Assembly: GCF_023022985.1 (NCBI RefSeq)
Contig: NZ_CP095461.1
Coordinates: 1,984,001 to 2,048,000, forward strand
Direction of reading: 5' to 3'
DNA length: 64,000 nucleotides
Source: Arthrobacter gengyunqii
GTDB taxonomy: Bacteria; Actinomycetota; Actinomycetes; Actinomycetales; Micrococcaceae
Positions 10,704 through 21,599 of the stretch are shown piece after piece. Below the pieces are notes generated by a model, which did no database searches, had not been told where the DNA came from, and worked only from the letters and a program-made list of their open reading frames with translations. A program made the position numbers and the translations under genes. Numbering within the stretch: the first letter of the stretch is position 1; every line of letters starts with the position of its first letter.

Positions 10704-11732
10704 CTAGTTCTCCCCAAAGATATCGTGGTACGCGGTTGCCAGGCGCAGCGGATCATGGATCGGCCGCCCCGTCGCTGCCCCCACCTTACCGAAGACAGGC
10801 CGTCCCCCCATGCCGGCGACGGCGGCGCTGAAGGCCTCGGGGTCCTCGATGACGTCGGGATCCGCCAGCACTGCGTCCACCTTCAGTTCGGGTGCGTACC
10901 GCCGAATTTCCGCCAGATGGTCCAGCGCGGACATCCCGGTGGTTTCCTTGGTCTCGTTGCTGAGGTTCATGGTCAGGCACACTTTCGCGCTGCTCCGGCA
11001 AAGGGCGTCCCGCAGGTCCGGGAGCATCAGATGCGGAAGCACCGAGGTGTACCAGGAGCCGGGGCCCAGGATGACCCAGTCCGCACGCTCAACGGCCGTC
11101 AGTGCTTCCGGACAGGCCGGGGCATCGGCGGGCGTCAGCCGCACTTCGCTGACCTTGCCGTGGACTCCGGCAGTGGCCAGCCGTGCCTGTCCGGTGACGA
11201 GCTCCAGCCCCCCGCCGTGTTCCGGGCGGCGCTGCACATCGCCTTCAATGGTGAGCGGCTGGGTGGACATCGGCAGGACCTGTCCCCGGGCACCGAGCAG
11301 GGCTCCGGCCCACTGCAGTCCGGCCACCGGGTCCCCCAGCAGTTCCCACAGGGTCACAATCAACAGGTTTCCCAGTGCGTGGTTGTCCAGCGAGCCGGTC
11401 ACGCCGGGGCGGGACTGGAAGCGGTGCTGCATGACATCCCGCCAGGTGCGGCCCCAGTCAGTGTCGTCGCACAGCGCCGCCAGGGCCATGCGCAGGTCGC
11501 CGGGCGGGAGCACGCCCAGTTCCTCGCGCAGGCGGCCGGAGGAACCGCCGTCGTCGGCCACCGTGACAACCGCCGTCAGATCCGTGGTCAGCAGCCGCAG
11601 GGCGGAAAGCGACGCGGAGAGCCCGTGTCCCCCGCCCAGCGCCACGACGGCCCGGGAGCCGTCGGAGCCGCCCGTCCCCCGGTCGCTGGAGGGCTGGGGA
11701 ATGATGGGCAGGGCACCTGTCAGGAAATTCAT
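10704..11732 (-). CDS. yvcK: YvcK/CofD-like gluconeogenesis factor
   Basis: This 342-residue protein has the nucleotide-sugar-binding motifs of the YvcK family: [12 protein letters not shown] near residue 32, [12 protein letters not shown] near 59, and [10 protein letters not shown] near 110. YvcK binds UDP-GlcNAc and affects cell shape and carbon-source use in Bacillus and mycobacteria. It is not the F420 enzyme CofD, although they share a fold. The ATG at 11732 directly follows the rapZ stop, giving zero spacing and likely coupling. Only a weak GGGA ribosome binding site is visible. Confidence 0.93.
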   Translation of the reverse strand: MNFLTGALPIIPQPSSDRGTGGSDGSRAVVALGGGHGLSASLSALRLLTTDLTAVVTVADDGGSSGRLREELGVLPPGDLRMALAALCDDTDWGRTWRDVMQHRFQSRPGVTGSLDNHALGNLLIVTLWELLGDPVAGLQWAGALLGARGQVLPMSTQPLTIEGDVQRRPEHGGGLELVTGQARLATAGVHGKVSEVRLTPADAPACPEALTAVERADWVILGPGSWYTSVLPHLMLPDLRDALCRSSAKVCLTMNLSNETKETTGMSALDHLAEIRRYAPELKVDAVLADPDVIEDPEAFSAAVAGMGGRPVFGKVGAATGRPIHDPLRLATAYHDIFGEN

Positions 11733-12632
11733 CTATTCCCGCCCGAGGTCGCGGTGGTGGGCGCTGACCGTGACGTGCGGCAGCTGTGCCAGGCGCTTGG
11801 CCAGTTCCTCCGTCACGGCAACGGACCGGTGCTTGCCGCCGGTGCAGCCCACGGCGATGGTGGCGTAGTGCTTGTTCTCGCGGCGGTATCCGTCGATAAC
11901 CGGTGCGAGTGCCTCGACATAGCGGTCAAGGAAGTCGCGTGTTCCGTGGGCGTCCAGGACATAGTCCCGCACGTCGGTGTCCAGGCCGGTGTGGGGACGC
12001 AGCTGCGGCACCCAGTGCGGATTGGGAATGAACCGGACGTCAGCCACGTAGTTGGCGTCCACCGGCAGCCCGTATTTGAAGCCGAAACTCATGACGTTCA
12101 GCCGCAGCACAATCGGACCGGATTCTGTGAACAGTTCGGTGATGGTGGTGGCCAGGGCGTGGACGTTGAGTTTGGAGGTGTCGACGACGACGTCGGACGA
12201 GGCGCGCAGTTCCTTCAACACGTCCCGTTCCTCGGCGATGCCGTCGAGAATGCTGCCGTCTTCCTGCAGGGGATGCGGACGGCGCCCCTGCTCGAAACGC
12301 CGCACCAGGGTTTCATCTTCGGCGTCGAGGAACAGGAGGCGGTAAGAAACGCCTGCGGCGCGGAGCCCGCTCAGGGCTTCCCTGATGTCCTGGAACAATT
12401 CCTTGCTGCGCACATCGATGACCACGGCCAGCCTGGGGATCGAATGCGGCATGCGGGAAACCAGCTCGGTGAGGGTTGCCAGCATCAGCGGCGGCAGATT
12501 CTCCACCACGTACCAGCCGTGGTCCTCCAGCGCGTTGGCGGCCGTGCTGCGTCCGGCACCGGACATGCCGGTAACCACCAGCAACTCCGATTCGGCGGGC
12601 TTGACCGGGGTCAGCGCGTCCTCTTGCGTCAT
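11733..12632 (-). CDS. rapZ: RapZ-type nucleotide-binding protein (YvcJ)
   Basis: This 299-residue P-loop protein has Walker A GMSGAGRS at 22-29, a middle VIDVRS region and the C-terminal [10 protein letters not shown] signature of RapZ/YvcJ. In E. coli RapZ binds small RNAs and UDP-GlcNAc-pathway metabolites; in Gram-positives its role with YvcK is less clear. I choose ATG 12632, with AGGAC/CGGA just ahead. A TTG at 12686 would add 18 residues with no support. It opens the rapZ-yvcK-whiA operon downstream of uvrC. Confidence 0.93.
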   Translation of the reverse strand: MTQEDALTPVKPAESELLVVTGMSGAGRSTAANALEDHGWYVVENLPPLMLATLTELVSRMPHSIPRLAVVIDVRSKELFQDIREALSGLRAAGVSYRLLFLDAEDETLVRRFEQGRRPHPLQEDGSILDGIAEERDVLKELRASSDVVVDTSKLNVHALATTITELFTESGPIVLRLNVMSFGFKYGLPVDANYVADVRFIPNPHWVPQLRPHTGLDTDVRDYVLDAHGTRDFLDRYVEALAPVIDGYRRENKHYATIAVGCTGGKHRSVAVTEELAKRLAQLPHVTVSAHHRDLGRE

Positions 12633-12699
12633 TTCCGTTGTCCTGTTCCTTGCTTGGTTTGCCGGCTGCTGCCGGGGAAAAGCCAATGACCCAGCCTAG

Positions 12700-14730
12700 C
12701 TAAGTTTCGATGATTTCGCCGGTGGTCATGTTGACGGCCGGTGCGGCTGGTTCCGAACCCTTCGCCCCGAGCTGTGCGTGCACCGACGCGGCAAGTGCGG
12801 GCCCGATTCCGGGCACGCGCTGCAGGTCCTCCGGGGAGGCAGCCCGGAGCTTCTTGACCGATCCGAATTCCTTGAGCAGGGCAGCGCGCTTGGCCGGCCC
12901 CAGGCCGGAAATTTCATCCAGCAGGGAAGCTGTCATGGACTTGGCCCGTTTCTGCCGGTGGAAGGTGATGGCAAAACGGTGGGCCTCATCGCGGATTCGC
13001 TGGAGGAGGAAGAGCGCTTCGGATGCGCGCGGGAGGATGACCGGGAAATCGCTGTCCGGCAGCCAGACCTCCTCCAGGCGCTTGGCCAGGCCCACCACGA
13101 AGATGTCCGTGATGCCAAGGTCCGCCAGCGCGCGGGAGGCCGCAGCCACCTGGGGCTGGCCGCCGTCGACCACCACCAGGTTGGGCGGATAGGCGAACTT
13201 GGTTCGGGGCGCCGCGGTGAGGGTGTCCGTCAGGGGCTGGACATCGGTTCCGGTGCGGTCGGCGGGCAGGCCCTCCGGCACTGCGGTAGCGGCTCCGGCT
13301 GAGGCATCGGGGTCAGCGGCAGGGTCAGCGTTCTCCGCGAGGTAGTTGCGGAAGCGCCGGGAGATGACGTTGTACATGGCCGAGGTGTCGTCCCGCGCCG
13401 CATCACCGGTGATGGAGAACTTGCGGTAATCGGATTTCTTCGGGAGCCCGTCCTCGGCCACCACCATCGAGGCCACCACGTTGGTGCCTGAGACGTGGGA
13501 AATGTCGTAGCACTCGATGCGCAGCAGGGCCACCGGAAGGTCCAGGGCTTCCTGCAGCTCCTGCAGGGCGGCGGACCGCGTGGTGATGTCTCCGGCGCGG
13601 CGGCTCTTGTGCAGGCGCAGGGCATCAGCGGCGTTGCGGGCCACGGTTTCCATCAGGGCCTTCTTGTCCCCGCGCTGGGGAACGCGGATGTCAACCTTCG
13701 CCCCCCGCAGCCCGCCCAGCCACTCGGCCAGTTCATCAGCGTTGGGCGGCAGCACCGGCACGAGGACCTGCCGGGGAATGCGGTCGGTGGAATTGGCTTC
13801 GCCGTAGACCTGCTGGATCAGGTGTTCCACCAGGTCCGCGGTGTCATTGTCCTCGACCTTCTCCACCACCCAGCCGCGCTGGCCGCGGATGCGGCCGCCG
13901 CGGACGTGGAAGACCTGCGCGGAAGCCTCAAGCTCATCCTCTTCGAGTGCGAAGATGTCAGCGTCGGTGTCTTCGCTGAGCACCACGTTGTTGCGTTCAA
14001 AGACCTTCCGCAGGGCGGAAATGTCGTCGCGGAGCCGGGCCGCGGATTCGTAATCCAGCTCTGCAACGGCGGCCTGCATCTCCTTTTCCAGGGAGGAAAT
14101 GAACCGTTTGCTGTCTCCGGACATGAAGTCGCACAGTTCTGCGGCCAGCTTGCGGTGATCCTCGGCGCTGATGCGTCCCACGCAGGGCGCCGAGCATTTG
14201 TCGATGTACCCGAGCAGGCAGGGCCGCCCCGTGCGTTCGGCACGCTTGAAGACGCCGGAACTGCAGGTGCGGACGGGGAAAACCCGCAGCAGGGTGTCCA
14301 GGGTTTCCCTGATGGCCTTGGCCGGATAGAACGGCCCGAAGTAGCGGGTATCTTTCCGCCGGTCACCGCGCATGACCTGGGCGCGGGGATACTTCTCCCC
14401 CATGGTGACGGCCAGGTACGGGTAGGACTTGTCGTCCCGGAACATGATGTTGAACCGGGGATTGAATTCCTTGATCCAGGTGTATTCCAGCTGCAGTGCT
14501 TCAAGCTCGGTGCCCACCACCGTCCATTCCACGCTCGCTGCGGTGTGGACCATGGCCCGGGTCTTGGGCAGCAAACCGCGGGGGTTGGCGAAGTAGGAGT
14601 TCAGGCGGGAGCGGAGGTTTTTGGCCTTCCCGACATAGACGACCCTGCCGTGCTCGTCACGGAAACGGTAGACACCTGGAGCGGTGGGGATTTCCCCTGT
14701 TTTCGGCCGGTATGTTGCTGGATCTGCCAC
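12700..14730 (-). CDS. uvrC: Excinuclease ABC subunit C
   Basis: This 676-residue nuclease makes both incisions in nucleotide excision repair. Its N-terminal GIY-YIG domain ([17 protein letters not shown] from residue 19) cuts 3' of the lesion. A UVR domain near 208-240 contacts UvrB. The RNase H-like domain has CYDISH near 420 and VVDGG further on, and a pair of helix-hairpin-helix motifs ([25 protein letters not shown]) ends the protein. GTG 14730 lies 6 bases after a TAGGAT -10 element, so the transcript is probably leaderless. uvrA (16.3 kb) and uvrB (35.7 kb) are nearby but not in one operon. Confidence 0.96.
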   Translation of the reverse strand: MADPATYRPKTGEIPTAPGVYRFRDEHGRVVYVGKAKNLRSRLNSYFANPRGLLPKTRAMVHTAASVEWTVVGTELEALQLEYTWIKEFNPRFNIMFRDDKSYPYLAVTMGEKYPRAQVMRGDRRKDTRYFGPFYPAKAIRETLDTLLRVFPVRTCSSGVFKRAERTGRPCLLGYIDKCSAPCVGRISAEDHRKLAAELCDFMSGDSKRFISSLEKEMQAAVAELDYESAARLRDDISALRKVFERNNVVLSEDTDADIFALEEDELEASAQVFHVRGGRIRGQRGWVVEKVEDNDTADLVEHLIQQVYGEANSTDRIPRQVLVPVLPPNADELAEWLGGLRGAKVDIRVPQRGDKKALMETVARNAADALRLHKSRRAGDITTRSAALQELQEALDLPVALLRIECYDISHVSGTNVVASMVVAEDGLPKKSDYRKFSITGDAARDDTSAMYNVISRRFRNYLAENADPAADPDASAGAATAVPEGLPADRTGTDVQPLTDTLTAAPRTKFAYPPNLVVVDGGQPQVAAASRALADLGITDIFVVGLAKRLEEVWLPDSDFPVILPRASEALFLLQRIRDEAHRFAITFHRQKRAKSMTASLLDEISGLGPAKRAALLKEFGSVKKLRAASPEDLQRVPGIGPALAASVHAQLGAKGSEPAAPAVNMTTGEIIET

Positions 14731-14736
14731 TGTTCC

Positions 14737-14742
14737 ATCCTA
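14737..14742 (-). promoter_or_regulatory. -10 element of a likely leaderless uvrC transcript
   Basis: On the - strand TAGGAT is followed by 6 bases and then the uvrC GTG start. Transcription would begin at the start codon itself. Confidence 0.5.
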
Positions 14743-14805
14743 CGGTCGCGGCCGGACCGCTCCGCCCCGGAGCCCCTCTTTTCGCGGCCCGCTGAACTGC
14801 CGGAC

Positions 14806-15474
14806 CTATCCCTCGGCCTTATTTTGGTTGTAGCTGCCGGCGCGCTCCTGCCCGGTGAGTTCCGCAATCGCGTCCATGACCCGGTCCGTCGCCTGCCGGC
14901 GGGCGGGCAGGGCATGGTCCGGACCGGTCTTGGAGAAGTACAGCGGCCGGCCCACTTTCATGGTGAAGTGCTGCGGCTTGACCCACTTTTTACCGGCAGG
15001 CTGCAGGTTTTCGGTGCCGATCAGGCCCACGGGGACCACCGGCGCCCCGGAGGTCAGCGCCAGCCAGCCAACGCCGGTGCGGCCGCGGTACAGGAGCCCG
15101 TCCCGCGACCTGGTTCCCTCGGGGTAGATGCCTATTCCGGAACCGTCTTCAAGCCGGTCCAGCAGCGTCTTGAGGGCTGCCACGGACGCCGCCTGCTGGC
15201 CGCGCTCCACCGGAATGGAGCCCACCCCTTCGAAGAAGGTGCGCATTGCGGCACCCTTGACGCCCGTGCCGGTGAAGTATTCGGCCTTGGCGAAGAAGGC
15301 CACGGGCCGGGGCATCAGGGCCTGGGTGAGGACGCTGTCTAGGAAGGACAAATGGTTCGCCGCAACAATGAAGGGGCCGGTTGCCGGCACATTTTCCAGC
15401 CCAATGACGGTGGGCCGGCACAATGATGCAATCAGCCCGCGGGTGGACGCCCGCGTCAGGTCATAGACTCCCAT
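14806..15474 (-). CDS. plsC: 1-acyl-glycerol-3-phosphate acyltransferase family protein
   Basis: This 222-residue protein of the PlsC/LPLAT family probably acylates lysophosphatidic acid at the membrane. The catalytic H-X4-D motif is NHLSFLDS (His41, Asp46). The substrate-binding EGTRSRDG starts at Glu119, and VPVGLIGTENL follows. No long membrane helix is evident, so it is probably peripheral. It overlaps the upstream HAD gene by 14 bases, so the two are co-transcribed. Acceptor preference cannot be read from sequence. Confidence 0.88.
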   Translation of the reverse strand: MGVYDLTRASTRGLIASLCRPTVIGLENVPATGPFIVAANHLSFLDSVLTQALMPRPVAFFAKAEYFTGTGVKGAAMRTFFEGVGSIPVERGQQAASVAALKTLLDRLEDGSGIGIYPEGTRSRDGLLYRGRTGVGWLALTSGAPVVPVGLIGTENLQPAGKKWVKPQHFTMKVGRPLYFSKTGPDHALPARRQATDRVMDAIAELTGQERAGSYNQNKAEG

Positions 15475-16183
15475 TCGCGCAGGTCCTTTCCTGCACGCGG
15501 AAGCGGTCCAGTTCCGTCAGCAGTTCGCCGGCAGAGTGCACGACGGCGGCAGCACCTTCGGTTTCCAGCTCGCCGTCGGCGGCGAAACCCCAGGCCACGC
15601 CAATGCAGTCCAGGGCGTTGTCGGCGGCACCGTGCACGTCATGCATCCGGTCCCCCACCATGACTGCGCTGTCGAAGCTGCCGGCGTGGCGGATGAGGGC
15701 GGCACGGATGATCGTCCGCTTGCCGTCCAGCTCCGCACCGGCCTGCTCATCCGCCGGCGAACCATGCACCGAATCGAAGAGATCCAAGAGGCCCTGAACC
15801 CGCAGCAGGTCAACAGCCAGCGGTTCGGGTTTCTGCGTTGCGACGGCCAGCCGGGCACCTGCTGCCCGCAGCTGCTCCAGGACTTCCCGGATGCCGGGAT
15901 AGGGACGGCTCTGCGCCATGCCCTTCGCGGAATAACCGGCCCGGTAACGGGCAATAACCTCGGGCAGGCGTTCGTCCGGAACACCGGCAATGTCCCGGAG
16001 CGAAACAGCCAGCGCCGGGCCGACCATGCGCTGCAGATCCGCAGGGGCCGGGACGGGCAGGCCGCAGGCGGCCAGGGCGGCGCTGATGCCGCCGGTGATG
16101 CTGCCCGCCGGATCCACCAGAGTTCCGTCAAGGTCGAAGAGCACTAAGAGCCGGGATTCTTTCACCGGGACAGTTTCCCACAC
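15461..16183 (-). CDS. HAD-superfamily hydrolase, phosphoglycolate-phosphatase-like
   Basis: This 240-residue HAD phosphatase has motif I DLDGTLVDP (nucleophile Asp17, acid/base Asp19), motif II VATQKPEP near 107, and motif IV MVGDRMHDVHGA near 175. The cap insertion between motifs I and II is the helical type of Gph/PpaX/YjjG. The substrate is unknown. GTG 16183 has GGGGAG only 3-4 bases ahead; a GTG six codons later is an alternative start. It begins a short unit with the acyltransferase, just past the uvrA terminator. Confidence 0.82.
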   Translation of the reverse strand: MWETVPVKESRLLVLFDLDGTLVDPAGSITGGISAALAACGLPVPAPADLQRMVGPALAVSLRDIAGVPDERLPEVIARYRAGYSAKGMAQSRPYPGIREVLEQLRAAGARLAVATQKPEPLAVDLLRVQGLLDLFDSVHGSPADEQAGAELDGKRTIIRAALIRHAGSFDSAVMVGDRMHDVHGAADNALDCIGVAWGFAADGELETEGAAAVVHSAGELLTELDRFRVQERTCANGSL

Positions 16184-16198
16184 CTACTCCCCGGTACG

Positions 16199-16232
16199 AA
16201 AAAAGGCATTCCCTTCGGGGAATACCTTTTTT
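16199..16232 (-). terminator. Intrinsic terminator of uvrA
   Basis: Arms 16199-16213 and 16218-16232 form a 15-bp stem around TTCG. One C-A mismatch on the + strand becomes a G-T wobble on the - strand, and the - strand ends in six T residues. This fits a rho-independent terminator 35 bases after the uvrA stop. Confidence 0.88.
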
Positions 16233-16266
16233 CGTCACATACCCGCAGGCCACGGATATATGCCGG

Positions 16267-19185
16267 TCAGTTCTGCTTCGCGAACAATTCCGCGAGGAAC
16301 CTGCCGGTGTGGCTGACCTCGGACTTGGCCACCTTCTCCGGCGTTCCCTGCGCGATGACCTGGCCGCCGCCGTTTCCGCCTTCGGGGCCCATGTCGATGA
16401 GCCAGTCGGCGCTCTTGATGACGTCCAGGTTGTGCTCGATGGTGATGACGGTGTTGCCCTTGTCCACCAGGCCCTGCAGGACCAGCAGCAGCTTGCGGAC
16501 GTCCTCGAAGTGCAGGCCCGTGGTGGGCTCATCCAGCACGTAGACGCTGCGCCCGTTGGACCGCTTCTGCAGTTCCGCCGCCAGCTTCACGCGCTGCGCT
16601 TCACCGCCGGAGAGAGTGGTGGCCGGCTGGCCGAGGCGGACGTAGCCCAGCCCGACGTCCACCAGGGTGTTCAGGTGCCGGGAAATCGGAGCGAAGGCTG
16701 CGAAGAACTCCGCGGCCTCCTCGATGGACATGCTCAGCACTTCGGCAATGTTCTTGCCCTTGTAGTGCACCTCGAGGGTTTCACGGTTGAACCGGCCGCC
16801 GTGGCAGACCTCGCAGGGGACATAGACGTCCGGCAGGAAGTTCATTTCGATCTTCAGGGTGCCGTCGCCGTGGCAGGCTTCGCAGCGTCCGCCCTTGACG
16901 TTGAAGGAGAACCGGCCGGGAAGGTAGCCGCGGATTTTTGATTCCGTCGTCTCGGCGAACAGCTTGCGGATGTGGTCCCAGACCCCGGTGTACGTGGCCG
17001 GGTTGGACCGCGGTGTCCGGCCAATGGGGCTCTGGTCCACGTGGATGACCTTGTCCAGGTTTTCCAGTCCGTCAATGCGGGTGTGCCGCCCCGCAACATG
17101 CTTGGCGCCGTTGAGCTTGGCAGCCAGCGTCTTGTACAGAATGTCATTGATCAGGGTGGACTTGCCCGAGCCGCTGACGCCGGTCACCGCAGTAAAGACG
17201 CCCAACGGAATGCTGACGTCGATGTTGCGGAGGTTGTTCTCCCGCGCACCGACGATCTTCAGCTGGCGGGTTTTGTCCACCTTGCGCCGCTTCGCCGGGA
17301 TCTCGATCTTCCGCCGTCCGGACAGGTAGGCGCCGGTCAGGGAGCGCTCGTTCTTGAGGAGTCCCTCCAGGGAGCCGGAGTGGACCACTTCGCCGCCGCG
17401 CTCACCGGCACCCGGTCCGATGTCCACCACCCAGTCCGCTTCGTGAATGGTGTCTTCGTCGTGCTCCACCACAATCAGGGTGTTGCCCAGGTTGCGCAGC
17501 CGGGCCAGCGTCTCGATCAGGCGGCGGTTGTCCTTCTGGTGCAGCCCGATGGACGGCTCGTCCAGGACATACAGGACACCCACCAGTCCGGAACCGATCT
17601 GGGTGGCCAGCCGGATGCGCTGCGCTTCGCCGCCCGAGAGGGTGGCTGCGGGGCGGTCCAGGCTCAGGTACTCGAGTCCGACGTCGAGCAGGAAGGTCAG
17701 GCGGGCCAGGATTTCCTTCAGCACCTGGTCGCCGATCTTCGCCTCGCGGACCGTCAGCTCCAGGTTCTGGAAGAATGCCGCGGCATCGCGCAGGGGGAGG
17801 TTGCCTGCCTCGGCAATGTTCTTGCCGTTGATCAGCACGGACAACGAAGCGGGGTTCAGCCGCGCACCTCCGCAGGCAGGGCAGTCGATTTCCCGCATGT
17901 ACTCCTCGTACCGGTCGCGGGCGCTGTCCGACTCGGTTTCGAGGTGCTTGCGGTGGATGTACTGGATGACGCCTTCAAAGCCCGTGCTGTACTTCCGCTC
18001 GCGGCCGAAGCGGTTCTTGTACTGAACCACCACTTTGTGGTCCTTGCCGTTCAGGATGGCTTCGCGTGCCTTGGCCGGAAGCTTCTTCCACGGCACATCC
18101 ATGGAGAAGCCCAGTTCCTTGGCCAGGCCGGCCAGCAGCCGGTTCCAGTACTCCAGAGTGGCGTTGCCCAATGCCCACGGAGCCACGGCACCGGCGGCCA
18201 GGCTGAGGTTCGGGTTGGGAATGACCAGGTCCTCGTCAACTTCCAGCCGGCTGCCGATGCCGGTGCAGACCGGGCAGGCGCCGAAGGGGTTGTTGAAGGA
18301 GAAGGACCGGGGTTCGATTTCATCGATGGCCAGCGGATGCTCGTTGGGGCAGGCCAGATGCTCGGAGAAGGCCCGGACCCGCTCATCGCTCTTTTCGTCA
18401 ATGTCCACGAAGTCGGCCAGGATCCGGCCGTCGGCCAAGCCGAGGGCGGTTTCCACCGAGTCGGTCAGCCGCTGCCGGATGCCGTCCTTGGCGACCAGGC
18501 GGTCCACCACCACTTCGATGGTGTGCTTGTACTGCTTGCCGAGCTTGGGCGGATCGGACAGCTGGATCTGCTTGCCGTCGACCTTCGCACGGGAGTACCC
18601 CTTGGCAGCGAGTTCCGAAAACAGGTCCACGAACTCGCCCTTGCGGCCGCGCACCACCGGGGCGAGGATCTGGAACCGGGTACCCTCTTCGAGTTCCAGC
18701 AGCTGGTCAACAATCTGCTGCGGGGTCTGGCGGGAAACGGGCTCACCGCAGACCGGACAGAACGGTGTGCCAACACGCGCCCAGAGCAGGCGCATGTAAT
18801 CGTAAATTTCGGTGATGGTGCCAACCGTGGAGCGGGGGTTCTTGGAGGTGGACTTCTGATCGATGGACACTGCCGGGGACAGTCCTTCGATGAAGTCGAC
18901 GTCGGGCTTGTCCACCTGGCCCAGGAACATCCGGGCGTACGAGGACAGGGACTCGACGTAGCGGCGCTGGCCCTCGGCAAAGATGGTGTCAAAGGCCAAT
19001 GAGGACTTTCCGGAACCGGAAAGCCCGGTAAAGACAATCATCGCGTCACGCGGCAAATCCACATCCACGTTCTTCAGGTTGTGCTCCCGGGCGCCCTTGA
19101 CGATCAGGCGGGAGAGATCATTGCCGCTGTGCGGCGCGTTGGCATTATCGGCCATCAAAGAGGTAGCTGTAGACACATTTTCCAC
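16267..19185 (-). CDS. uvrA: Excinuclease ABC subunit A
   Basis: This 972-residue damage-recognition ATPase has two ABC modules. The first Walker A is GLSGSGKSS (54-62). The second is [10 protein letters not shown] near 660, with LSGGEAQR signatures in both. Zinc-binding clusters are visible: FCPVCGEP early, CPACGG near 425, and CEACHGDG with CEVCHGG near 755-785. The first start, GTG 19185, lacks a clear ribosome binding site; a GTG at 19176 (after GGAAA) or ATG 19155 are possible. A 16-bp SOS-like palindrome lies 19 bases upstream, suggesting LexA control. Confidence 0.96.
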   Translation of the reverse strand: MENVSTATSLMADNANAPHSGNDLSRLIVKGAREHNLKNVDVDLPRDAMIVFTGLSGSGKSSLAFDTIFAEGQRRYVESLSSYARMFLGQVDKPDVDFIEGLSPAVSIDQKSTSKNPRSTVGTITEIYDYMRLLWARVGTPFCPVCGEPVSRQTPQQIVDQLLELEEGTRFQILAPVVRGRKGEFVDLFSELAAKGYSRAKVDGKQIQLSDPPKLGKQYKHTIEVVVDRLVAKDGIRQRLTDSVETALGLADGRILADFVDIDEKSDERVRAFSEHLACPNEHPLAIDEIEPRSFSFNNPFGACPVCTGIGSRLEVDEDLVIPNPNLSLAAGAVAPWALGNATLEYWNRLLAGLAKELGFSMDVPWKKLPAKAREAILNGKDHKVVVQYKNRFGRERKYSTGFEGVIQYIHRKHLETESDSARDRYEEYMREIDCPACGGARLNPASLSVLINGKNIAEAGNLPLRDAAAFFQNLELTVREAKIGDQVLKEILARLTFLLDVGLEYLSLDRPAATLSGGEAQRIRLATQIGSGLVGVLYVLDEPSIGLHQKDNRRLIETLARLRNLGNTLIVVEHDEDTIHEADWVVDIGPGAGERGGEVVHSGSLEGLLKNERSLTGAYLSGRRKIEIPAKRRKVDKTRQLKIVGARENNLRNIDVSIPLGVFTAVTGVSGSGKSTLINDILYKTLAAKLNGAKHVAGRHTRIDGLENLDKVIHVDQSPIGRTPRSNPATYTGVWDHIRKLFAETTESKIRGYLPGRFSFNVKGGRCEACHGDGTLKIEMNFLPDVYVPCEVCHGGRFNRETLEVHYKGKNIAEVLSMSIEEAAEFFAAFAPISRHLNTLVDVGLGYVRLGQPATTLSGGEAQRVKLAAELQKRSNGRSVYVLDEPTTGLHFEDVRKLLLVLQGLVDKGNTVITIEHNLDVIKSADWLIDMGPEGGNGGGQVIAQGTPEKVAKSEVSHTGRFLAELFAKQN

Positions 19186-19203
19186 TGTAGTTCACCGTTT
19201 GGT

Positions 19204-19219
19204 TCGAAGAAGTATTCGA
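19204..19219 (-). promoter_or_regulatory. Candidate LexA (SOS) box upstream of uvrA
   Basis: TCGAAGAAGTATTCGA has TCGAA-N6-TTCGA symmetry. The actinobacterial LexA consensus is TCGAAC-N4-GTTCGA, so ten outer bases match and the two inner flanking positions do not. It sits 19 bases ahead of the uvrA start, a fitting place for repression. Confidence 0.6.
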
Positions 19220-19229
19220 CGCCGTGGTT

Positions 19230-19607
19230 TCACCGCAGGCGAAGAGCCGTCTCGACGTAAGTCAGCGCTTCCTTGGGATCCAGCCCGTTGGCACGGACCG
19301 AGTCCGCGAAGATCCGGGCGGCTTCGGCCACCCGCCGCTTGCCGTTGTCTCCGGCAGCAGCAATCACGGTGCCTGCCCGCGAGCGCGTGGTCACCACCTC
19401 GGCCTGCTCGAGTTCGCGGTAAGCCCGGGCGACGGTGTTTACGGCGAGGCCCATTCGGGCGGCGAGCGCCCGGACAGGGGGCAGCCGGGTTCCGACCGCA
19501 AGCCTTCCTTCGTTGGCGGCGTCCAGGATCTGAACCCTGAGCTGCTCGAAGGGAGGAACCGAGCTTGCCGCGTCGATGCGGACCCAGGACAGGACGTCGT
19601 CGCTCAT
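19230..19607 (-). CDS. GntR-family regulator, short YtrA-like type
   Basis: This 125-residue protein has an N-terminal winged helix: PPFEQLRVQI, then LPPVRALAARMGLAVNTVARAYREL as helix-turn-helix (two 20-residue-or-less segments around residues 40-64), then a beta wing. Only about 45 residues follow, too short for a ligand domain of FadR or HutC type, so it fits the YtrA subfamily, which often controls ABC transporters. ATG 19607 has GAAGG about 9 bases ahead. It lies downstream of two ABC exporter genes on the same strand, so control of that exporter is a reasonable inference. Confidence 0.85.
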   Translation of the reverse strand: MSDDVLSWVRIDAASSVPPFEQLRVQILDAANEGRLAVGTRLPPVRALAARMGLAVNTVARAYRELEQAEVVTTRSRAGTVIAAAGDNGKRRVAEAARIFADSVRANGLDPKEALTYVETALRLR

Positions 19608-19682
19608 GGGACCGCCTTCAGGTTGGGGAATTGGTGCCTGTACCATTTTGCCACGGCGCGGGCGCCCGGTCCGGCAGGCGGG

Positions 19683-21599
19683 TCACGGTGTCCCGGCAAA
19701 CTGGGAGCGGTACAGCTCGGCGTAGAACCCCTCAGCGGCCAGCAGCGCCTCATGCGTTCCCTGCTCCACGATTTCGCCGTGCCGCACCACCAGGATGACG
19801 TCCGCATCCCGGATCGTGGAGAGCCGGTGCGCGATCACGAAACTGGTCCGCGCCTCCCGCAGGGCGTTCATTGCCAGCCGGATGGATATCTCGGTGCGGG
19901 TATCCACGGAACTGGTCGCCTCGTCCAGTATCAGGATGGACGGGTCCGCCAGCCACGCCCGCGCGATGGTGATCAGCTGCCGCTGCCCCTGGCTGAGCGA
20001 ACCGCCGTCGTATTCCAGGACCGTGTCATACCCCTCGGGCAGCGAGCGCACGAAGTGGTCCACATGGGTGGCGCGGGCCGCCTCGACTATCTGTTCGTCC
20101 GTCGCGCCGGGAGCCCCGTAGGCCAGGTTCTCCCGGATGGTTCCCTCAAACAGCCAGGCATCCTGGAGCACCATGCCAATTCGCTTCCGCACATCGTCGC
20201 GCCGCATGCGCGCAATGTCGGTGCCGTCGATGGTGATCCTGCCGGAGTCCACCTCGTAGAAGCGCATCAGCAGGTTGACCAGGGTGGTCTTGCCGGCCCC
20301 CGTAGGACCGACAATCGCCACTGTCTGTCCGGGTTCCGCCGTAAAGGACAGATCCCGGATCAACGGGGCTTCCGGCGAATAGCTGAAATGCACATGTTCA
20401 AAGGCGACACGCCCCTGCACGTCGCTGAGGGTCAGGGCATCCGCGGGATCCGGTTCCTGCTCCTTGTCATCCAGAAGTTCGAACACACGTTCGGCTGAGG
20501 CAACTCCGGACTGCAGCATGTTGATCAGGGAGCCGATCTGCCCCAGCGGCTGGGAGAACTGCCGGCTGTATTGAATGAAGGCCTGCACTCCCCCGATGGA
20601 CAGCCGCCCGTTGGCCACCAGGAGTCCGCCGACCACGGCCACCGCCACATAGTTGAGGTTCGAGATGAACTGCATGGTGGGCATGATGATGCCGGACACA
20701 AACTGGGCTTTGAAGGAGGAGCGGTACAGGGTCTCGTTGGCGGGACGGAATCCCTCCACCACGCGTTCCTGCTGCCCGAAGGCCTTCACCACGTCCTGGG
20801 CGCTGAACATTTCCTCGATGTACCCGTTCACCTCCCCCGTGGATTTCCACTGCTGCATGAACTGCACCTGCGAGCGCTTGGCGATGAGCACGGTGACGAC
20901 GGCGGACACCGGCACCGTGATCACGGCGATCAGGGCCAGCAGCGGAGAAAGCCACAGCATCATGCCGAGCACCCCCACGATAGTGAGCGCCGAGGTGATG
21001 ATCTGCGTCAGTGTCTGGGAGAGCGTCTGCGCCAGGTTGTCGATGTCATTGGTCACGCGGCTGAGCACGTCGCCGCGGGATTCGCGCTGGAAGTGGGACA
21101 TGGGCAGGCGGAACAGCTTGGCGTCCACCTGTTTCCGCAGCCGATACATGGCCCCCTGCACCACCCGTGCGGTCACGCGTGCCTGCAGCCAGCCGAAAAA
21201 GAACGACGCAAGGTAGATGGCCAGCACCCCCAGCACCAGCATGCCGAGCCGCCCGAAATCCAGTCCCTGGCCCGGCACCACGTCCATTGCGGCAAGCATG
21301 TCCGCCAGCTGGTCCTCCCCCGAATCGCGCAGGGCCTGCACCTGGTCGGCTTTGCTGATTCCCGGCTGCATCCCGGCGCCGATCACCCCGTCAAAGATCA
21401 CGTTGGTCGCTTCGCCAAGGATGCGGGGCGCGGTGACGGCGAGCGCCACGGAGACGACGGCGGCCACCATCACCAGTGCCACCCGCAGCCGGTCCGGACT
21501 CATCAGCGCAAGGATCCGGCGGACGCTGGAGCGGAAGTTCAGCGGCTTGGCTGCCGGCCCGCGCGCACCTGGTCCGTGTCCGGCCCGCATCCCGCTCAC
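19683..21599 (-). CDS. ABC exporter half-transporter, subunit with deviant signature motif
   Basis: This 638-residue protein fuses a six-helix exporter membrane domain (about 30-370) to an ATPase domain (about 395-630). The ATPase has Walker A GPTGAGKTT, signature LSQGQRQ instead of LSGGQ, and Walker B LILDEATSS with the catalytic Glu present. A roughly 60-residue insertion between the first two helices is rich in acidic residues. GTG 21599 overlaps the stop of the upstream partner in a GTGA junction. The substrate (drug, lipid or peptide) cannot be told. It pairs with the next gene as an asymmetric heterodimer. Confidence 0.88.
   Translation of the reverse strand: MSGMRAGHGPGARGPAAKPLNFRSSVRRILALMSPDRLRVALVMVAAVVSVALAVTAPRILGEATNVIFDGVIGAGMQPGISKADQVQALRDSGEDQLADMLAAMDVVPGQGLDFGRLGMLVLGVLAIYLASFFFGWLQARVTARVVQGAMYRLRKQVDAKLFRLPMSHFQRESRGDVLSRVTNDIDNLAQTLSQTLTQIITSALTIVGVLGMMLWLSPLLALIAVITVPVSAVVTVLIAKRSQVQFMQQWKSTGEVNGYIEEMFSAQDVVKAFGQQERVVEGFRPANETLYRSSFKAQFVSGIIMPTMQFISNLNYVAVAVVGGLLVANGRLSIGGVQAFIQYSRQFSQPLGQIGSLINMLQSGVASAERVFELLDDKEQEPDPADALTLSDVQGRVAFEHVHFSYSPEAPLIRDLSFTAEPGQTVAIVGPTGAGKTTLVNLLMRFYEVDSGRITIDGTDIARMRRDDVRKRIGMVLQDAWLFEGTIRENLAYGAPGATDEQIVEAARATHVDHFVRSLPEGYDTVLEYDGGSLSQGQRQLITIARAWLADPSILILDEATSSVDTRTEISIRLAMNALREARTSFVIAHRLSTIRDADVILVVRHGEIVEQGTHEALLAAEGFYAELYRSQFAGTP

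Noticed and set aside
16972..19002. A 676-codon open frame antisense to uvrA
   Set aside because: No motifs; explained by uvrA codon composition.
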